DNA of 64,000 nucleotides from Sporofaciens musculi (GTDB lineage Bacteria > Bacillota > Clostridia > Lachnospirales > Lachnospiraceae): contig NZ_WUQX01000001.1 in the NCBI RefSeq assembly GCF_009830285.1, positions 4,030,501-4,094,500 of the forward strand, given 5' to 3'. A program made the position numbers and the translations under genes. Of the stretch, positions 26,882 to 37,684 are shown in pieces; positions within the stretch are counted from its first letter, which is position 1; each line of letters starts with the position of its first letter. Under the pieces are notes generated by a model, which had not been told where the DNA came from, searched no databases, and worked only from the letters and a program-made list of their open reading frames with translations.

Positions 26882-27007
26882 TTAAAAAACTGCATATTCT
26901 TTGTAAACTGTTCTAATAGAAATATTCTTTTCTTCGCCTGCACGCCTTAAACGTTCTTCTACCTGCTTATCTATATAATCATTCTGATTATCCTTAATTC
27001 TTGACAT
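26882..27007 (-). CDS. 41-aa basic protein coupled to the Panacea gene
   Basis: A 41-codon ORF that starts inside the last 14 bases of the Panacea-domain gene in another frame, behind AAGGAG with ideal spacing. The product is charged and helical in character (KQVEERLRRAGEEKN, then TVYKEYAVF). No family is recognised. The coupling suggests a functional partner of the Panacea protein, for example a small toxin, but a toxin role is only inferred. Confidence 0.6.
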   Translation of the reverse strand: MSRIKDNQNDYIDKQVEERLRRAGEEKNISIRTVYKEYAVF

Positions 27008-27467
27008 AATTCTCCTTAAAATATTCGACAATTGACTGTCTTGAAATCTCTGAATTAAACTTTCTGCCTCCGCTAGTTGCATCAAGCCATGGACTTTCTG
27101 CATGTGTCTTATTTCTCAGGCCAGAAGCAGAATATTTCCCAAAAACCGAATAGACATCTTCAAGTAATTCTTTATCTTCGCCCCTGATTTTGGACAAACT
27201 TTTCACCATCTCTGATTCATCAGTGTGCAGGTCATAGGCATTATCAAAACTTCTCCACACTTCTTCCACCACTGGTCCATGTTCCCATGCCACAATCTTT
27301 TCGTCAAACAGCGACCCCTTATCTAATGCAAGCGAACATCCTTCTGCATAATATAAAAGCTTGAGAAGTTTAAGAAGTGTCATCCTTTCATCCTCTCCAT
27401 TATTAACATCTTCACAATTCCTGAAAATAAACCATCTAGCAATATCTATTGCCTTATATCTTCCCAT
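26994..27467 (-). CDS. Panacea-domain (DUF4065/SocA-like) protein
   Basis: A 157-aa protein with KAIDIARWFIFRN, then LKLLKLLYYAEG, and the conserved VAWEHGPVVEEVWRSF segment of DUF4065. Panacea proteins serve as antitoxins that neutralise varied toxins, and SocA of Caulobacter is a proteolytic adaptor. The ATG follows AAGGAG. The adjacent coupled ORF (26882-27007) is much smaller than usual toxins, so the pairing is uncertain. Confidence 0.8.
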   Translation of the reverse strand: MGRYKAIDIARWFIFRNCEDVNNGEDERMTLLKLLKLLYYAEGCSLALDKGSLFDEKIVAWEHGPVVEEVWRSFDNAYDLHTDESEMVKSLSKIRGEDKELLEDVYSVFGKYSASGLRNKTHAESPWLDATSGGRKFNSEISRQSIVEYFKENYVKN

Positions 27468-27548
27468 AGCAAGCTCCTTCTTAAATCCACTGTCAATGCT
27501 TCACAAAAATTATACCATGATCTAATTCAATGTGTCAACCAAATCAGA

Positions 27549-27560
27549 ACAAACGTTTGT
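27549..27560. promoter_or_regulatory. 12-bp palindrome upstream of the ECF sigma gene
   Basis: ACAAACGTTTGT is a perfect palindrome about 120 bp before the sigma-factor start. It resembles a LacI-type or similar operator; no regulator is identified. Confidence 0.3.
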
Positions 27561-27678
27561 ATTTTCTGTCATTAAAATCCAAAAAATAAAAATTTCTTTC
27601 ACTCCTTTTTCCCACAAAAAGGTTATATTTATTGTAAGACGTTTTACAGGACAAAGCCCCAAAGAGAGGAGAAGCATT

Positions 27679-28239
27679 TTGGAGGACAGAGAGCTGATAC
27701 GGCGGATTCAAAACGGACAAACAGAATACTTAAACGAGATTGCCGTCAAATACTACGATGACATCTACTATTTCTGCTGTTACCAGACCGGCAGCCCAGA
27801 GGATGCTTACGACTTAGCTCAGGACACCTTCCTGCGTTTCATAAAATATGTAAACAATTATCAGTATCGCAATCTAAAGGGATATCTCCTGACCATCGCC
27901 ATGAACCTGTGTCGAGATTATATACGGACGGCTTCGCAGACACCGGCAAAGGCTGATCCTTTAGAATACATGGAGTATGCGGCCACGGCAGACAACACAA
28001 AAGCCCCAAACCCTGCGGGCGATACACAGACCTCGGAAAACACTCTGATGCTTAAAGAAGCCCTCGCAAAGCTTCCGGAGAATCAGCGGGAGGCTGTGCT
28101 TCTCCATCATTTCTACGGATATAAAAACCGAGAAATCGCCCGAATAACAGGTGCCTCTTACGATGCTGTCAAGTCCCGCCTCCGTCAAGGTATGAAACGC
28201 TTAAAAGAACTGCTTCACCAGAGTGATTTTAACCAATAA
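27679..28239 (+). CDS. ECF-type RNA polymerase sigma factor
   Basis: A 186-aa sigma factor of the extracytoplasmic type. Region 2 has DAYDLAQDTFLRFIKYVNNYQYRNLKGYL. Region 4 has LPENQREAVLLHHFYGYKNREIARITGASYDAVKSRL. The best start is TTG at 27679, with GAGGAG 7 bases upstream. It opens an operon with a membrane protein and an ABC exporter. The next gene may take the place of the usual anti-sigma factor. Confidence 0.88.
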   Translation: MEDRELIRRIQNGQTEYLNEIAVKYYDDIYYFCCYQTGSPEDAYDLAQDTFLRFIKYVNNYQYRNLKGYLLTIAMNLCRDYIRTASQTPAKADPLEYMEYAATADNTKAPNPAGDTQTSENTLMLKEALAKLPENQREAVLLHHFYGYKNREIARITGASYDAVKSRLRQGMKRLKELLHQSDFNQ

Positions 28240-28263
28240 TTGCAGAAAGGAGACTTAAATACC

Positions 28264-29058
28264 GTGACATCACAAAAAAGAGCAACGCCTCCTGCCGGAA
28301 GGCATGAACACCAGACCATAAATCTCACAGAATGGAAATTCCCGCTGGATGAAACAAAAAAATCCCAAAGTCTGTCCGTAATCAGGATGGCGGCACAGCA
28401 GAAGCGTATCCGCCGCTGCCCTACATTTACAGAGCTGCTCTTTAACCAGCTTCGCTTCCAGTCATGGAGGTATCGAATACTAGAAGGCATTATTTTGCTA
28501 ACCGCCATGGCTTTGGCGCTTACCCTGCACAAACGACAGACAGACCGCATAGAAACTCTTGCCGCCTGCTCTGTATTCCTTGTGTTTGCGGGAAATATTT
28601 TCCTCGGCCATGTGGCAAGCCTGTTCTCCTGGCATATGGCAGAACTTGAGCAGACCTTGTACCTGAACCTGAAACAGATGGTATGTATTCGGATGATGCA
28701 GGCAGGCATTGCCGATCTGGTCATACTGACATTGTTCCTAATCATCACTGGCAGCAAACAGCCCTCAGAAATCGGTACGTCCCTCATCTATATGCTGGCG
28801 CCGTTTCTGTGGTCAGACACCCTGTATCTGCACATGCTGACAAACCTAAGGAATATTTCCCAGGGGTTCCGTTCCCTTGCCTTTGGCCTGCTTAGCGGCA
28901 CTCTTGCGCTTTTCCCTATATTATGGGAATCCGTCTATCAGCCGAAGTATCTGGTCATTTGGCAGATATTGACGCTTGCAGGACTGGCTCTGCTGATTGC
29001 AGAAGTCTACGGCCTTCTTGGCAAAATAGAAAATGGAGGTGACATATGCCTGAATTAA
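28264..29058 (+). CDS. Membrane protein of the sigma-ABC operon (possible anti-sigma factor)
   Basis: A 264-aa protein with a basic soluble N-terminus of about 80 residues and five or six hydrophobic helices. Such a layout fits ECF-linked anti-sigma or exporter accessory proteins, but no zinc-binding HxxxCxxC motif is present. A GTG at 28264 is the likely start, with AGGAG 11 bases upstream; a TTG at 28240 is possible. It overlaps the ATPase gene by 13 bases. Confidence 0.6.
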   Translation: MTSQKRATPPAGRHEHQTINLTEWKFPLDETKKSQSLSVIRMAAQQKRIRRCPTFTELLFNQLRFQSWRYRILEGIILLTAMALALTLHKRQTDRIETLAACSVFLVFAGNIFLGHVASLFSWHMAELEQTLYLNLKQMVCIRMMQAGIADLVILTLFLIITGSKQPSEIGTSLIYMLAPFLWSDTLYLHMLTNLRNISQGFRSLAFGLLSGTLALFPILWESVYQPKYLVIWQILTLAGLALLIAEVYGLLGKIENGGDICLN

Positions 29059-29948
29059 AATTAGATCGTATTACAAAACAATTCAAAAATAAAATCGCCG
29101 TGGATAACGTGTCCTTAAACCTTCACGAAGGTGTGTACGGATTTCTCGGCGCAAACGGCGCAGGAAAGACAACCCTTCTGCGCATGATCTGCGGCGTACT
29201 GAAGCCGACCTTTGGAGAGATAAGATGCAACGGCATAGAGATTGGCAGACTGGACGGCGATTACCGCTACCTTCTGGGATATCTGCCCCAGGACTTTGGC
29301 TATTATCCTGATTTTACCGCCAAGAGGTATCTTGAATATCTGGCGGCATGTAAAGCAGTCCCAAAAGACCTTGTAAAAGAAAAGGTGCAGGAGATGCTTC
29401 GCCTGACAGATTTAACAGGCAGCCAGAAAAATAAAATAAAGACATTTTCCGGCGGAATGCTTCGGAGGCTGGGAATCGCCCAGGCACTCTTAAACGATCC
29501 TGAAATCCTAATTATGGATGAACCCACCTCTGGACTTGACCCCAAAGAGAGGATACGCTTTCGCAATATGATCAGCTCATTATCCAAAGGACGAATCATC
29601 CTTTTGTCCACCCATATTGTCTCTGATGTAGAATTTATTGCAGATGAAATCCTCATCATGAAGCAGGGACGGATTATTGAACATGGCACTGTGGCAGAGG
29701 TCACCAACAGCGTAAATGGCAAGGTATGGGAATATCTTGCCGAACCCGCCAAAGCCCTTCAGATGAACGAAGCTTTCCCAGTCAGCAATCTGAAAAACGA
29801 AGGAGAAAAGGTTCGCCTTCGCCTGGTGTCAGACTCATGCCCCATTGAGGGCGCAAGCATGGCTTCTCCAGGATTGGAGGACGTATATTTATATCACTTT
29901 GAGGAGGTGTCAGAACATGTGGACCATGTGGAAAGAAGAACTCTGTAA
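29046..29948 (+). CDS. ABC transporter ATP-binding protein
   Basis: A 300-aa ATPase. Walker A is GANGAGKTT, the signature is FSGGMLRRLGIAQ, Walker B is ILIMDEPTSGLD, and the switch is LSTHIVSDVE. A C-terminal extension of about 80 residues follows. It resembles NatA/CcmA-type export ATPases. It overlaps the gene before it and the permease after it (32 bases), so the operon is tightly coupled. Confidence 0.9.
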   Translation: MPELKLDRITKQFKNKIAVDNVSLNLHEGVYGFLGANGAGKTTLLRMICGVLKPTFGEIRCNGIEIGRLDGDYRYLLGYLPQDFGYYPDFTAKRYLEYLAACKAVPKDLVKEKVQEMLRLTDLTGSQKNKIKTFSGGMLRRLGIAQALLNDPEILIMDEPTSGLDPKERIRFRNMISSLSKGRIILLSTHIVSDVEFIADEILIMKQGRIIEHGTVAEVTNSVNGKVWEYLAEPAKALQMNEAFPVSNLKNEGEKVRLRLVSDSCPIEGASMASPGLEDVYLYHFEEVSEHVDHVERRTL

Positions 29949-31020
29949 GATGATATCCAGAAAAATCGTCTGGCTCGGTATATTTCTTCTGCTTGCTTTC
30001 GTAACCGTACGTCTGTATGAAGAACGTTACCACTATACAACCATCATAGACGGAAGGATTTACCAGGGACAGGAGGCCATTGTGAAGGACAAAGCCTTAA
30101 CCAAAGACTATTGCGGAGCTTTGACCCTTGAAAAAGTCAACAAGATATATAAAAACTATGGATTTTTTTATTATAATGAAGAAAGCAGCAAGCCGGCGGG
30201 AAACTACTGCAGCCGCTTTGTCACAGAAAACTTTACCAACTTTCGACAGACCGACGGATACGACCCCACTCAAATCCATTTTTATAAAGGAAAAGAATGG
30301 GAATACAACGCCCAATACCTTCTGGATAACGAAGTACGGTTTGATTATGTCTATGGATGGAATGATTTCGCGGAAATGTACGTAGCCGCCATACTGGCCT
30401 TGTTTGTCATACTGCTTCTGGGATTATCGCCGGTCTTTGCCGAGGAATACCAGCTTAAGACGGCAGACATCCTTTTAACGACGCGGCGCGGAAAAGGAAG
30501 CGGCATCTGGATGAAAATTCTCGCGGCATTATGCTTTGCCGTCGTCCTGACCTTGGGGGTCTGCGCTTATATGTGGAGCATCTACCTTGTTATATACGGC
30601 GTACAGGGACTAAACGCCTCTGCAATTCTTCTGAGCTTTGTCACACCTTTTGGCTTTTGTCCCGAAAGTGTCCTGGGCTTCCTCCTGTATATTACGTTTT
30701 TAGGCTTTATAGGCGCCCTTCTCCTGACCGGCATTGCCATGGGAATCTCGGCTCTGTGTAAAAGCCCGTTCCTTGCGCTGATCCTCTCTGTTTCGATATA
30801 CTTTTTTCCCGTCGTCTGGGTTAAGGTGCTTGCACCTATGTGGATTTTCGGAGCATATGCCAAAAAGATCTCTCATTTTATGACCTCCATGCCAGTGTAC
30901 CTTCCCATGAGCACAGGATTTGCATTTTCCACAGAACAGATGGCCTTACATGTATGTATCGCCCTGGCTGTCGGAATCGGCGGGATGTATCTGGGATACC
31001 ACCGATTCCGGCGCTGCTGA
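29917..31020 (+). CDS. ABC-2 type transporter permease
   Basis: A 367-aa membrane protein. One helix lies near residues 15-30, followed by a large extracellular loop of about 110 residues (through FYYNEESSKPAGNYC), then six further helices. GLSPVFAEEYQLKTADILLTTRRG is the ABC-2-like amphipathic motif. The ATG at 29917 sits 10 bases after GAGGAGG. It is the membrane partner of the upstream ATPase. A terminator follows directly. Confidence 0.8.
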   Translation: MWTMWKEELCKMISRKIVWLGIFLLLAFVTVRLYEERYHYTTIIDGRIYQGQEAIVKDKALTKDYCGALTLEKVNKIYKNYGFFYYNEESSKPAGNYCSRFVTENFTNFRQTDGYDPTQIHFYKGKEWEYNAQYLLDNEVRFDYVYGWNDFAEMYVAAILALFVILLLGLSPVFAEEYQLKTADILLTTRRGKGSGIWMKILAALCFAVVLTLGVCAYMWSIYLVIYGVQGLNASAILLSFVTPFGFCPESVLGFLLYITFLGFIGALLLTGIAMGISALCKSPFLALILSVSIYFFPVVWVKVLAPMWIFGAYAKKISHFMTSMPVYLPMSTGFAFSTEQMALHVCIALAVGIGGMYLGYHRFRRC

Positions 31021-31027
31021 TCACTTT

Positions 31028-31067
31028 AGTACTGTCAGGCTGGTTCTGAGCCTGGCAGTACTTTTTT
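31028..31067 (+). terminator. Rho-independent terminator after the sigma-ABC operon
   Basis: AGTACTGTCAGGCT pairs with AGCCTGGCAGTACT across a seven-base loop and is followed by a T6 run. Confidence 0.85.
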
Positions 31068-31073
31068 GCTGTC

Positions 31074-32051
31074 TCAGACCAGATGGGCTATCTTATTTGT
31101 AACCTGTACAAAAGGCTTCCGCGACACAAGCCACACCACAGCCAGACAGAACGCCAGCAGCAGGATACTCTCCCCGTTACTCTCTACCGCCCATAGAGCC
31201 GACGACCGATGCTTCATCCAACTATATATAAGCCCATGGAAAATATAAATCGCCATCGTTCTCTCCCCCAGATAGGAATAGCACTTCTGCTCTGACGGAA
31301 GCACCAGCATAAACAGGTAAATCAGCAAAAATGATATCCCATAGCAGACGATGCGTATCAGTATTCCTTCCACAGAGGATAACTCCAGTTCCTCATAGGA
31401 ATAACGCCCATAGAAAATTTTCACCGACAAGCGGCGGTGGTATCTGTCCCGAAACAGAAACGCCGCCATACCCCCAATGATTCCAAGGGCGCCCAGATAC
31501 CCCTTCCGGTTACGGAAGGGAGTAAGCCATCCGCTGTCAAACTCCATCCCCGCCAGAAAAAAAGGAAAGAAAAATATAATCCTCGGAATGGACAGAAAGT
31601 TGCCGATACCAAACAGCCCCACAGCAAGTCCTGCAATCAGTGATAAGATCAGGTGGCAGGGAAGCCTTTTCACAGCAGGCGCCGCCAGCCTCCAAACGCA
31701 TAATGCCAGGAGATACCACAGTGTAAATTTGGGTCTGGTAAAATATAGCTCGGTTTCTTTGTCCAGTATATATGTATATAGCAGGTAGTAGATTATTTCA
31801 TACACGAAGTAAGGGATTACCAGTCCGCTAATGAGTTTTTTCACAGATGGGATTTTCTTTGAAAAATATCCCGATATAAAGATAAACGCCGGCATATGGA
31901 ACGCCACAATCCCCCATTTCAGCTCATACAAAAACGGATTCTGATCATAGCAGGGCTCAATGAAGTGACCAACCACCACCAGCACAATCAGAAGTACCTT
32001 GTAATTGTCAAAAAGATACTCTCTCTGTCTTTTCTCCATTTTCATCACCAT
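31074..32051 (-). CDS. Acyltransferase-3 family membrane protein
   Basis: A 325-aa protein with about ten helices. The first motif region has FDNYKVLLIVLVVVGHFIEP with the catalytic-type His, and AFHMPAFIFISGYFSKK is typical of acyltransferase-3/OafA-like enzymes. They transfer acetyl or succinyl groups onto surface glycans. Several ATGs (32051, 32045, 32039) are possible starts; no strong ribosome site separates them. It lies after the glycerol genes with no obvious terminator between. Confidence 0.85.
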   Translation of the reverse strand: MVMKMEKRQREYLFDNYKVLLIVLVVVGHFIEPCYDQNPFLYELKWGIVAFHMPAFIFISGYFSKKIPSVKKLISGLVIPYFVYEIIYYLLYTYILDKETELYFTRPKFTLWYLLALCVWRLAAPAVKRLPCHLILSLIAGLAVGLFGIGNFLSIPRIIFFFPFFLAGMEFDSGWLTPFRNRKGYLGALGIIGGMAAFLFRDRYHRRLSVKIFYGRYSYEELELSSVEGILIRIVCYGISFLLIYLFMLVLPSEQKCYSYLGERTMAIYIFHGLIYSWMKHRSSALWAVESNGESILLLAFCLAVVWLVSRKPFVQVTNKIAHLV

Positions 32052-32133
32052 CAAATATTTTACTTCTGATATTCCGTCATTTCAATTCGCATTTCAGACA
32101 AAAACAAAGCCATTTCAGAGAGATATTTATGAA

Positions 32134-32502
32134 TTATTCTGCCGCCTCTACATTTTTAGTGGCAACAATATCCACCCCTGTTCCTAAAATATTCTCGACA
32201 ATCACATCACCAATACGAACCGGCGCTTTTGCAGTTACGTCCTTTAATGCCCGCACGCACTCCAAAACCTTTTTTTTCGGGATATCCTCTCTTGTCTTAA
32301 CTGAAACCATCTTCTCCCTTCCCCTGGATACCTTTACTGTAGACGTCACAATCCTGGTCGGGTTCGTCAGCTCCCGTCTTGCATAAGAATCTCCACGCAT
32401 ACAGGTATTTCCGGACACACCCAAAATTGTCTCCCCATCCATTGTAACCGTAAGCCTGCAGCCCAGAGGGCAGTTGATACAGATTAGTTTTTTTTCTTCC
32501 AT
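32134..32502 (-). CDS. DUF1667 protein of the glycerol-3-phosphate dehydrogenase operon
   Basis: A 122-aa protein with LICINCPLGCRLTV and SGNTCMRGDSYARRE, giving four conserved Cys in the CxxCxxxC...C pattern of DUF1667, probably an Fe-S site. It always lies beside a GlpA-like dehydrogenase and an FAD oxidoreductase in Firmicutes, and may take the role of the electron-carrying third subunit. It starts 4 bases after the upstream stop. Confidence 0.88.
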   Translation of the reverse strand: MEEKKLICINCPLGCRLTVTMDGETILGVSGNTCMRGDSYARRELTNPTRIVTSTVKVSRGREKMVSVKTREDIPKKKVLECVRALKDVTAKAPVRIGDVIVENILGTGVDIVATKNVEAAE

Positions 32503-32506
32503 CGCC

Positions 32507-33796
32507 TTATGCCTCCTCTATTTTTACGCTGATTGTCTCTAAGTCAGGATATTCCAAAAGCTGCTCCTTCATAAGTACAAGCTCCTCCATCTCGCCGGGG
32601 GCTGCCACCGCCTTTTTTCTGTGGAGAACCCTGTCTGCGTCAAAATAAACGCTTATATAACAGTTCTTGTAAATATTTCCTACACGGAAGCGTACCGTCA
32701 GCCGTTCGTCCATGCGTTTCACACAGACAGACTCCGGAACCGTGTAGCGCACCCCTTCTCCTGGGATAAGAGAAATAATCTTATTCTTTTTGCCGGCGCT
32801 TTCCGTGTGCATATTTTTGTTGGACAAATTCTGTATATACCCAGCCGCCTTCTTCCCTGCCGTCTTTGCCTCCTCCGACACAAAATCCACCAAATCATGG
32901 ACATGAAGTACATTTCCACATGCAAATACTCCCTCAATATTCGTTTCAAGGCTTTCATCCACCCTCGGTCCGGATGTAACCGGATTCAGCTTAACTCCCA
33001 TTCCGTCTGAAAGTTCATTTTCCGGAATCAGCCCCACAGACAAAAGGAGAGTGTCGCAGGAATAGAATTCCTCTGTTCCAGAAATCGGTTTCCCTTTTTC
33101 ATCAACCTTTGCAAGTGTGACTCCACGAAGCCGTTCCTTTCCCTTAACGTCCACCACTGTATAGCTTAATTTAAGCGGAATTCCATAGTCGTCCAGACAT
33201 TGAACAATATTTCGTTTTAATCCGCCGGAATAGGGCATCAGCTCGGCTACTACCTTCACATTGGCCCCCTCAAGCGTCATTCTCCTTGCCATAATCAGTC
33301 CGATATCGCCGGAGCCTAAGATTACGACTTCCCTTCCTGGTAAATATCCTTCCATATTCACCAATCTTTGGGCTGTTCCTGCGGAAAAGATTCCTGCGGG
33401 ACGATAGCCTGCAATATTCAGCGCGCCCCTCGCCCGCTCCCTGCACCCCATAGCAAGGATAACCGCCTTTGCCTGAAGCTCAAATAACCCCTCCTTGGGA
33501 TTTACGGCTGTCACCACCTTCTCTGGACTAATATCCATAACCATGGTATTTAACCGATACTCGATTCCTAAATCTATTACCTGCTCAATAAACCTTCCGG
33601 CATATTCCGGTCCGGTCAGTTCTTCCTGAAAGGTATGCAGGCCGAACCCGTTATGGATACACTGATTCAATATCCCCCCAAGCTCTCTGTCGCGTTCCAG
33701 TATCACAATCCGGCCAATTCCGTTTTCCCTTGCCGAAACCGCTGCCGAAAGCCCCGCGGGACCTCCGCCGATAATCACTATATCATACTTTTCCAT
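32507..33796 (-). CDS. NAD(P)/FAD-dependent oxidoreductase (GlpB-like partner)
   Basis: A 429-aa flavoprotein. The N-terminal YDIVIIGGGPAGLSAAVSA is the FAD-binding GxGxxG fold, VVILGSGDIGLIMARRM a second dinucleotide fold, and GVFACGNVLHVHDLVD the C-terminal FAD contact. The ATG at 33796 follows GGGAGGAGGAG. By position it works with the dehydrogenase (33817) and DUF1667 protein as an anaerobic glycerol-3-phosphate dehydrogenase complex. Confidence 0.88.
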   Translation of the reverse strand: MEKYDIVIIGGGPAGLSAAVSARENGIGRIVILERDRELGGILNQCIHNGFGLHTFQEELTGPEYAGRFIEQVIDLGIEYRLNTMVMDISPEKVVTAVNPKEGLFELQAKAVILAMGCRERARGALNIAGYRPAGIFSAGTAQRLVNMEGYLPGREVVILGSGDIGLIMARRMTLEGANVKVVAELMPYSGGLKRNIVQCLDDYGIPLKLSYTVVDVKGKERLRGVTLAKVDEKGKPISGTEEFYSCDTLLLSVGLIPENELSDGMGVKLNPVTSGPRVDESLETNIEGVFACGNVLHVHDLVDFVSEEAKTAGKKAAGYIQNLSNKNMHTESAGKKNKIISLIPGEGVRYTVPESVCVKRMDERLTVRFRVGNIYKNCYISVYFDADRVLHRKKAVAAPGEMEELVLMKEQLLEYPDLETISVKIEEA

Positions 33797-33816
33797 ACTG
33801 TCTCCTCCTCCCACTT

Positions 33817-35259
33817 TTAAAAAACATCCTTATTCGTTCCCAAAACCAGATAGGAATCTCCTCCGGATTTCGTCACCTCACGAACCTCCATCTTCCATTC
33901 CCTTGCCAGAATCTCCATTGTCCTTGGCGAACAGAAGCCTGACTGGCAGCGTCCCATCCCTGCCCGCGTCCTTCGCTTCACTCCGTCCAGGGACTTTGCG
34001 CCAAGAGGCCGCCGGATGGCGTCTATAATCTCACCCTCTGTAATCATCTCACAGCGGCAGATGATATTTCCGTACGCAGGATTTTCACGAAGCAGCGCCG
34101 CCTGTTCTTCCTTAGGCAAATTTGCCGGCCTCAGGATTCCTTTTCTTGTGGAAATGAAGTCGTCCTTTTCAACCAGCCCCATTCTTTCCCTTAAGATTCC
34201 TGCAATCCTTTCCCCTATGGCCGGACAGCTCGTAAGGCCCGGCGACTCGATTCCAGCACAGTCGATGAAGCCAGGGGCATCCGCCAATTCTTCTATGATA
34301 AATTCATCTCTGTCCTCATGAGCCCGAAGTCCTGCAAAGGATGTAATCACCTGACGCAAGGGAAGATTTTTCACATTCATTCCTGCTTTTTTCAGCACCT
34401 GGTCAAGCCCCTCTCTGGTCGTATTGGTTCCCTCCTTATCCTGGATATCTATGGCTGTCGGTCCCAAAATCAGATTGCCGTGAGCCGTCGGCGCCACCAG
34501 AATCCCTTTGCCGAATTTCCCCGGCAGGGTGAATATAGTGCTTCTCACATGGGCTTTTGCTCGCTTATCCAACAGACAGTAATCCCCTCGCCTTGCCGTA
34601 ATGTTAATCTTCTGTTCACTGACCATGTTGTGGAGGCTGTCTGCGTAAACTCCTGCAGCATTTACTACGTATTTTGTATCATAAACGCCCTGATTTGTTA
34701 GGAGTCGATACCCCTCCTCCTGCCTCTCAATACCTGTCACTTTTGTACAGAACTTGAAATCTACGCCGTTTACATTTGCATTTTCCGCCAGGGCAATATT
34801 CAGCTCAAAAGGACATACGATCCCTCCTGTGGGCGCATAGAGAGCCCCATACACATCATCCCCAAGATTTGGCTCTTTTTCCAACAATTCTTCTTTGCTT
34901 AATATTTGAAGCCCTTTTACACCATTAGCATTACCCCTGTCGTACAGCTCCTCAAGCCTTGGCATATCCTCCTTACTCTTACCAACTACCAGCGAACCAT
35001 TCCGTATGAAAGGAATATCCAGCTCTTTTGACAAAGGCTCCATCAACTGGTTCCCCCGCAGGTTCATCTTTGCTTTCATGGAACCTGTAGGGGCGTCATA
35101 ACCAGCATGGACGATTCCACTGTTCGCCTTGGAGGTTCCGCAGCATACGTCTTCTTCTTTTTCCAACACGCAAACATTTACCTTGTAGCGGGACAATTCT
35201 CTTGCCACGGCACAGCCGCACACTCCCCCGCCAATAATGATGACATCATATTTATACAT
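33817..35259 (-). CDS. glpA: FAD-dependent glycerol-3-phosphate dehydrogenase with BFD-like domain
   Basis: A 480-aa flavoprotein. YDVIIIGGGVCGCAVARELS binds FAD, and SKANSGIVHAGYDAPTGSMKA is typical of GlpA/GlpO-type dehydrogenases. At the C-terminus IICRCEMITEGEI and RAGMGRCQSGFCSP form a BFD-like [2Fe-2S] domain with four Cys. It oxidises glycerol-3-phosphate to dihydroxyacetone phosphate. The ATG at 35259 follows AAGGAG. It lies behind a strong hairpin (35291-35346) that may couple it to GlpP control. Confidence 0.88.
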   Translation of the reverse strand: MYKYDVIIIGGGVCGCAVARELSRYKVNVCVLEKEEDVCCGTSKANSGIVHAGYDAPTGSMKAKMNLRGNQLMEPLSKELDIPFIRNGSLVVGKSKEDMPRLEELYDRGNANGVKGLQILSKEELLEKEPNLGDDVYGALYAPTGGIVCPFELNIALAENANVNGVDFKFCTKVTGIERQEEGYRLLTNQGVYDTKYVVNAAGVYADSLHNMVSEQKINITARRGDYCLLDKRAKAHVRSTIFTLPGKFGKGILVAPTAHGNLILGPTAIDIQDKEGTNTTREGLDQVLKKAGMNVKNLPLRQVITSFAGLRAHEDRDEFIIEELADAPGFIDCAGIESPGLTSCPAIGERIAGILRERMGLVEKDDFISTRKGILRPANLPKEEQAALLRENPAYGNIICRCEMITEGEIIDAIRRPLGAKSLDGVKRRTRAGMGRCQSGFCSPRTMEILAREWKMEVREVTKSGGDSYLVLGTNKDVF

Positions 35260-35290
35260 AAACCAATTCTCCTTTTTCTGAATTAACTGC

Positions 35291-35346
35291 AAAAGAGCAG
35301 AACAATAAACGCATATGTCTCAATGCGGTTATTGCTCTGCTCTTTT
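35291..35346 (-). promoter_or_regulatory. Terminator-like hairpin between glpK and the dehydrogenase (candidate GlpP target)
   Basis: On the minus strand AAAAGAGCAGAGCAATAA pairs with TTATTGTTCTGCTCTTTT, extended by GCAT/ATGC, giving a stem of about 22 bp ending in T4. It sits 32 bp before the dehydrogenase start. GlpP antiterminates at a leader terminator of glpD in Bacillus, so a GlpP-dependent switch here is plausible. Confidence 0.65.
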
Positions 35347-35391
35347 CTCCTGCAAATCCTCTATTCACAATTACTGTTATGAAGCCGGCTC

Positions 35392-37504
<2,113 letters not shown>

Positions 37505-37545
37505 CCCTTTCCCCTCTTAAAATATATAAGAACTATTATATAAGA

Positions 37546-37593
37546 AAAAGAGCAAACCAAACAACAACATTCCTGTTGTAATCATTCGCTCTC
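37546..37593 (-). promoter_or_regulatory. Leader hairpin upstream of glpP, with a -10-like box after it
   Basis: On the minus strand AGAGCGAAT and an ACAACA arm pair with TGTTGT and TTTGCTCT, followed by TTTTTC. A TATAAT lies 5 bases further on. It may end the pseudokinase transcript, serve as a GlpP leader, or both. Its lower stem (AGAGC...GCTCTTTTT) resembles that of the 35291-35346 hairpin. Confidence 0.5.
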
Positions 37594-37684
37594 CCATCTC
37601 AATACGTTCATGAAACTGTTATAACTATACCATATTGCTGCCAGTAAATCAATCCCAGTATCACAAACAACTCAACAATATTTT

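Noticed and set aside
28215-28787. A 190-codon minus-strand ORF opposite the sigma-operon membrane protein
   Set aside because: It has no ribosome site or family similarity and opposes a coupled operon; treated as a shadow.
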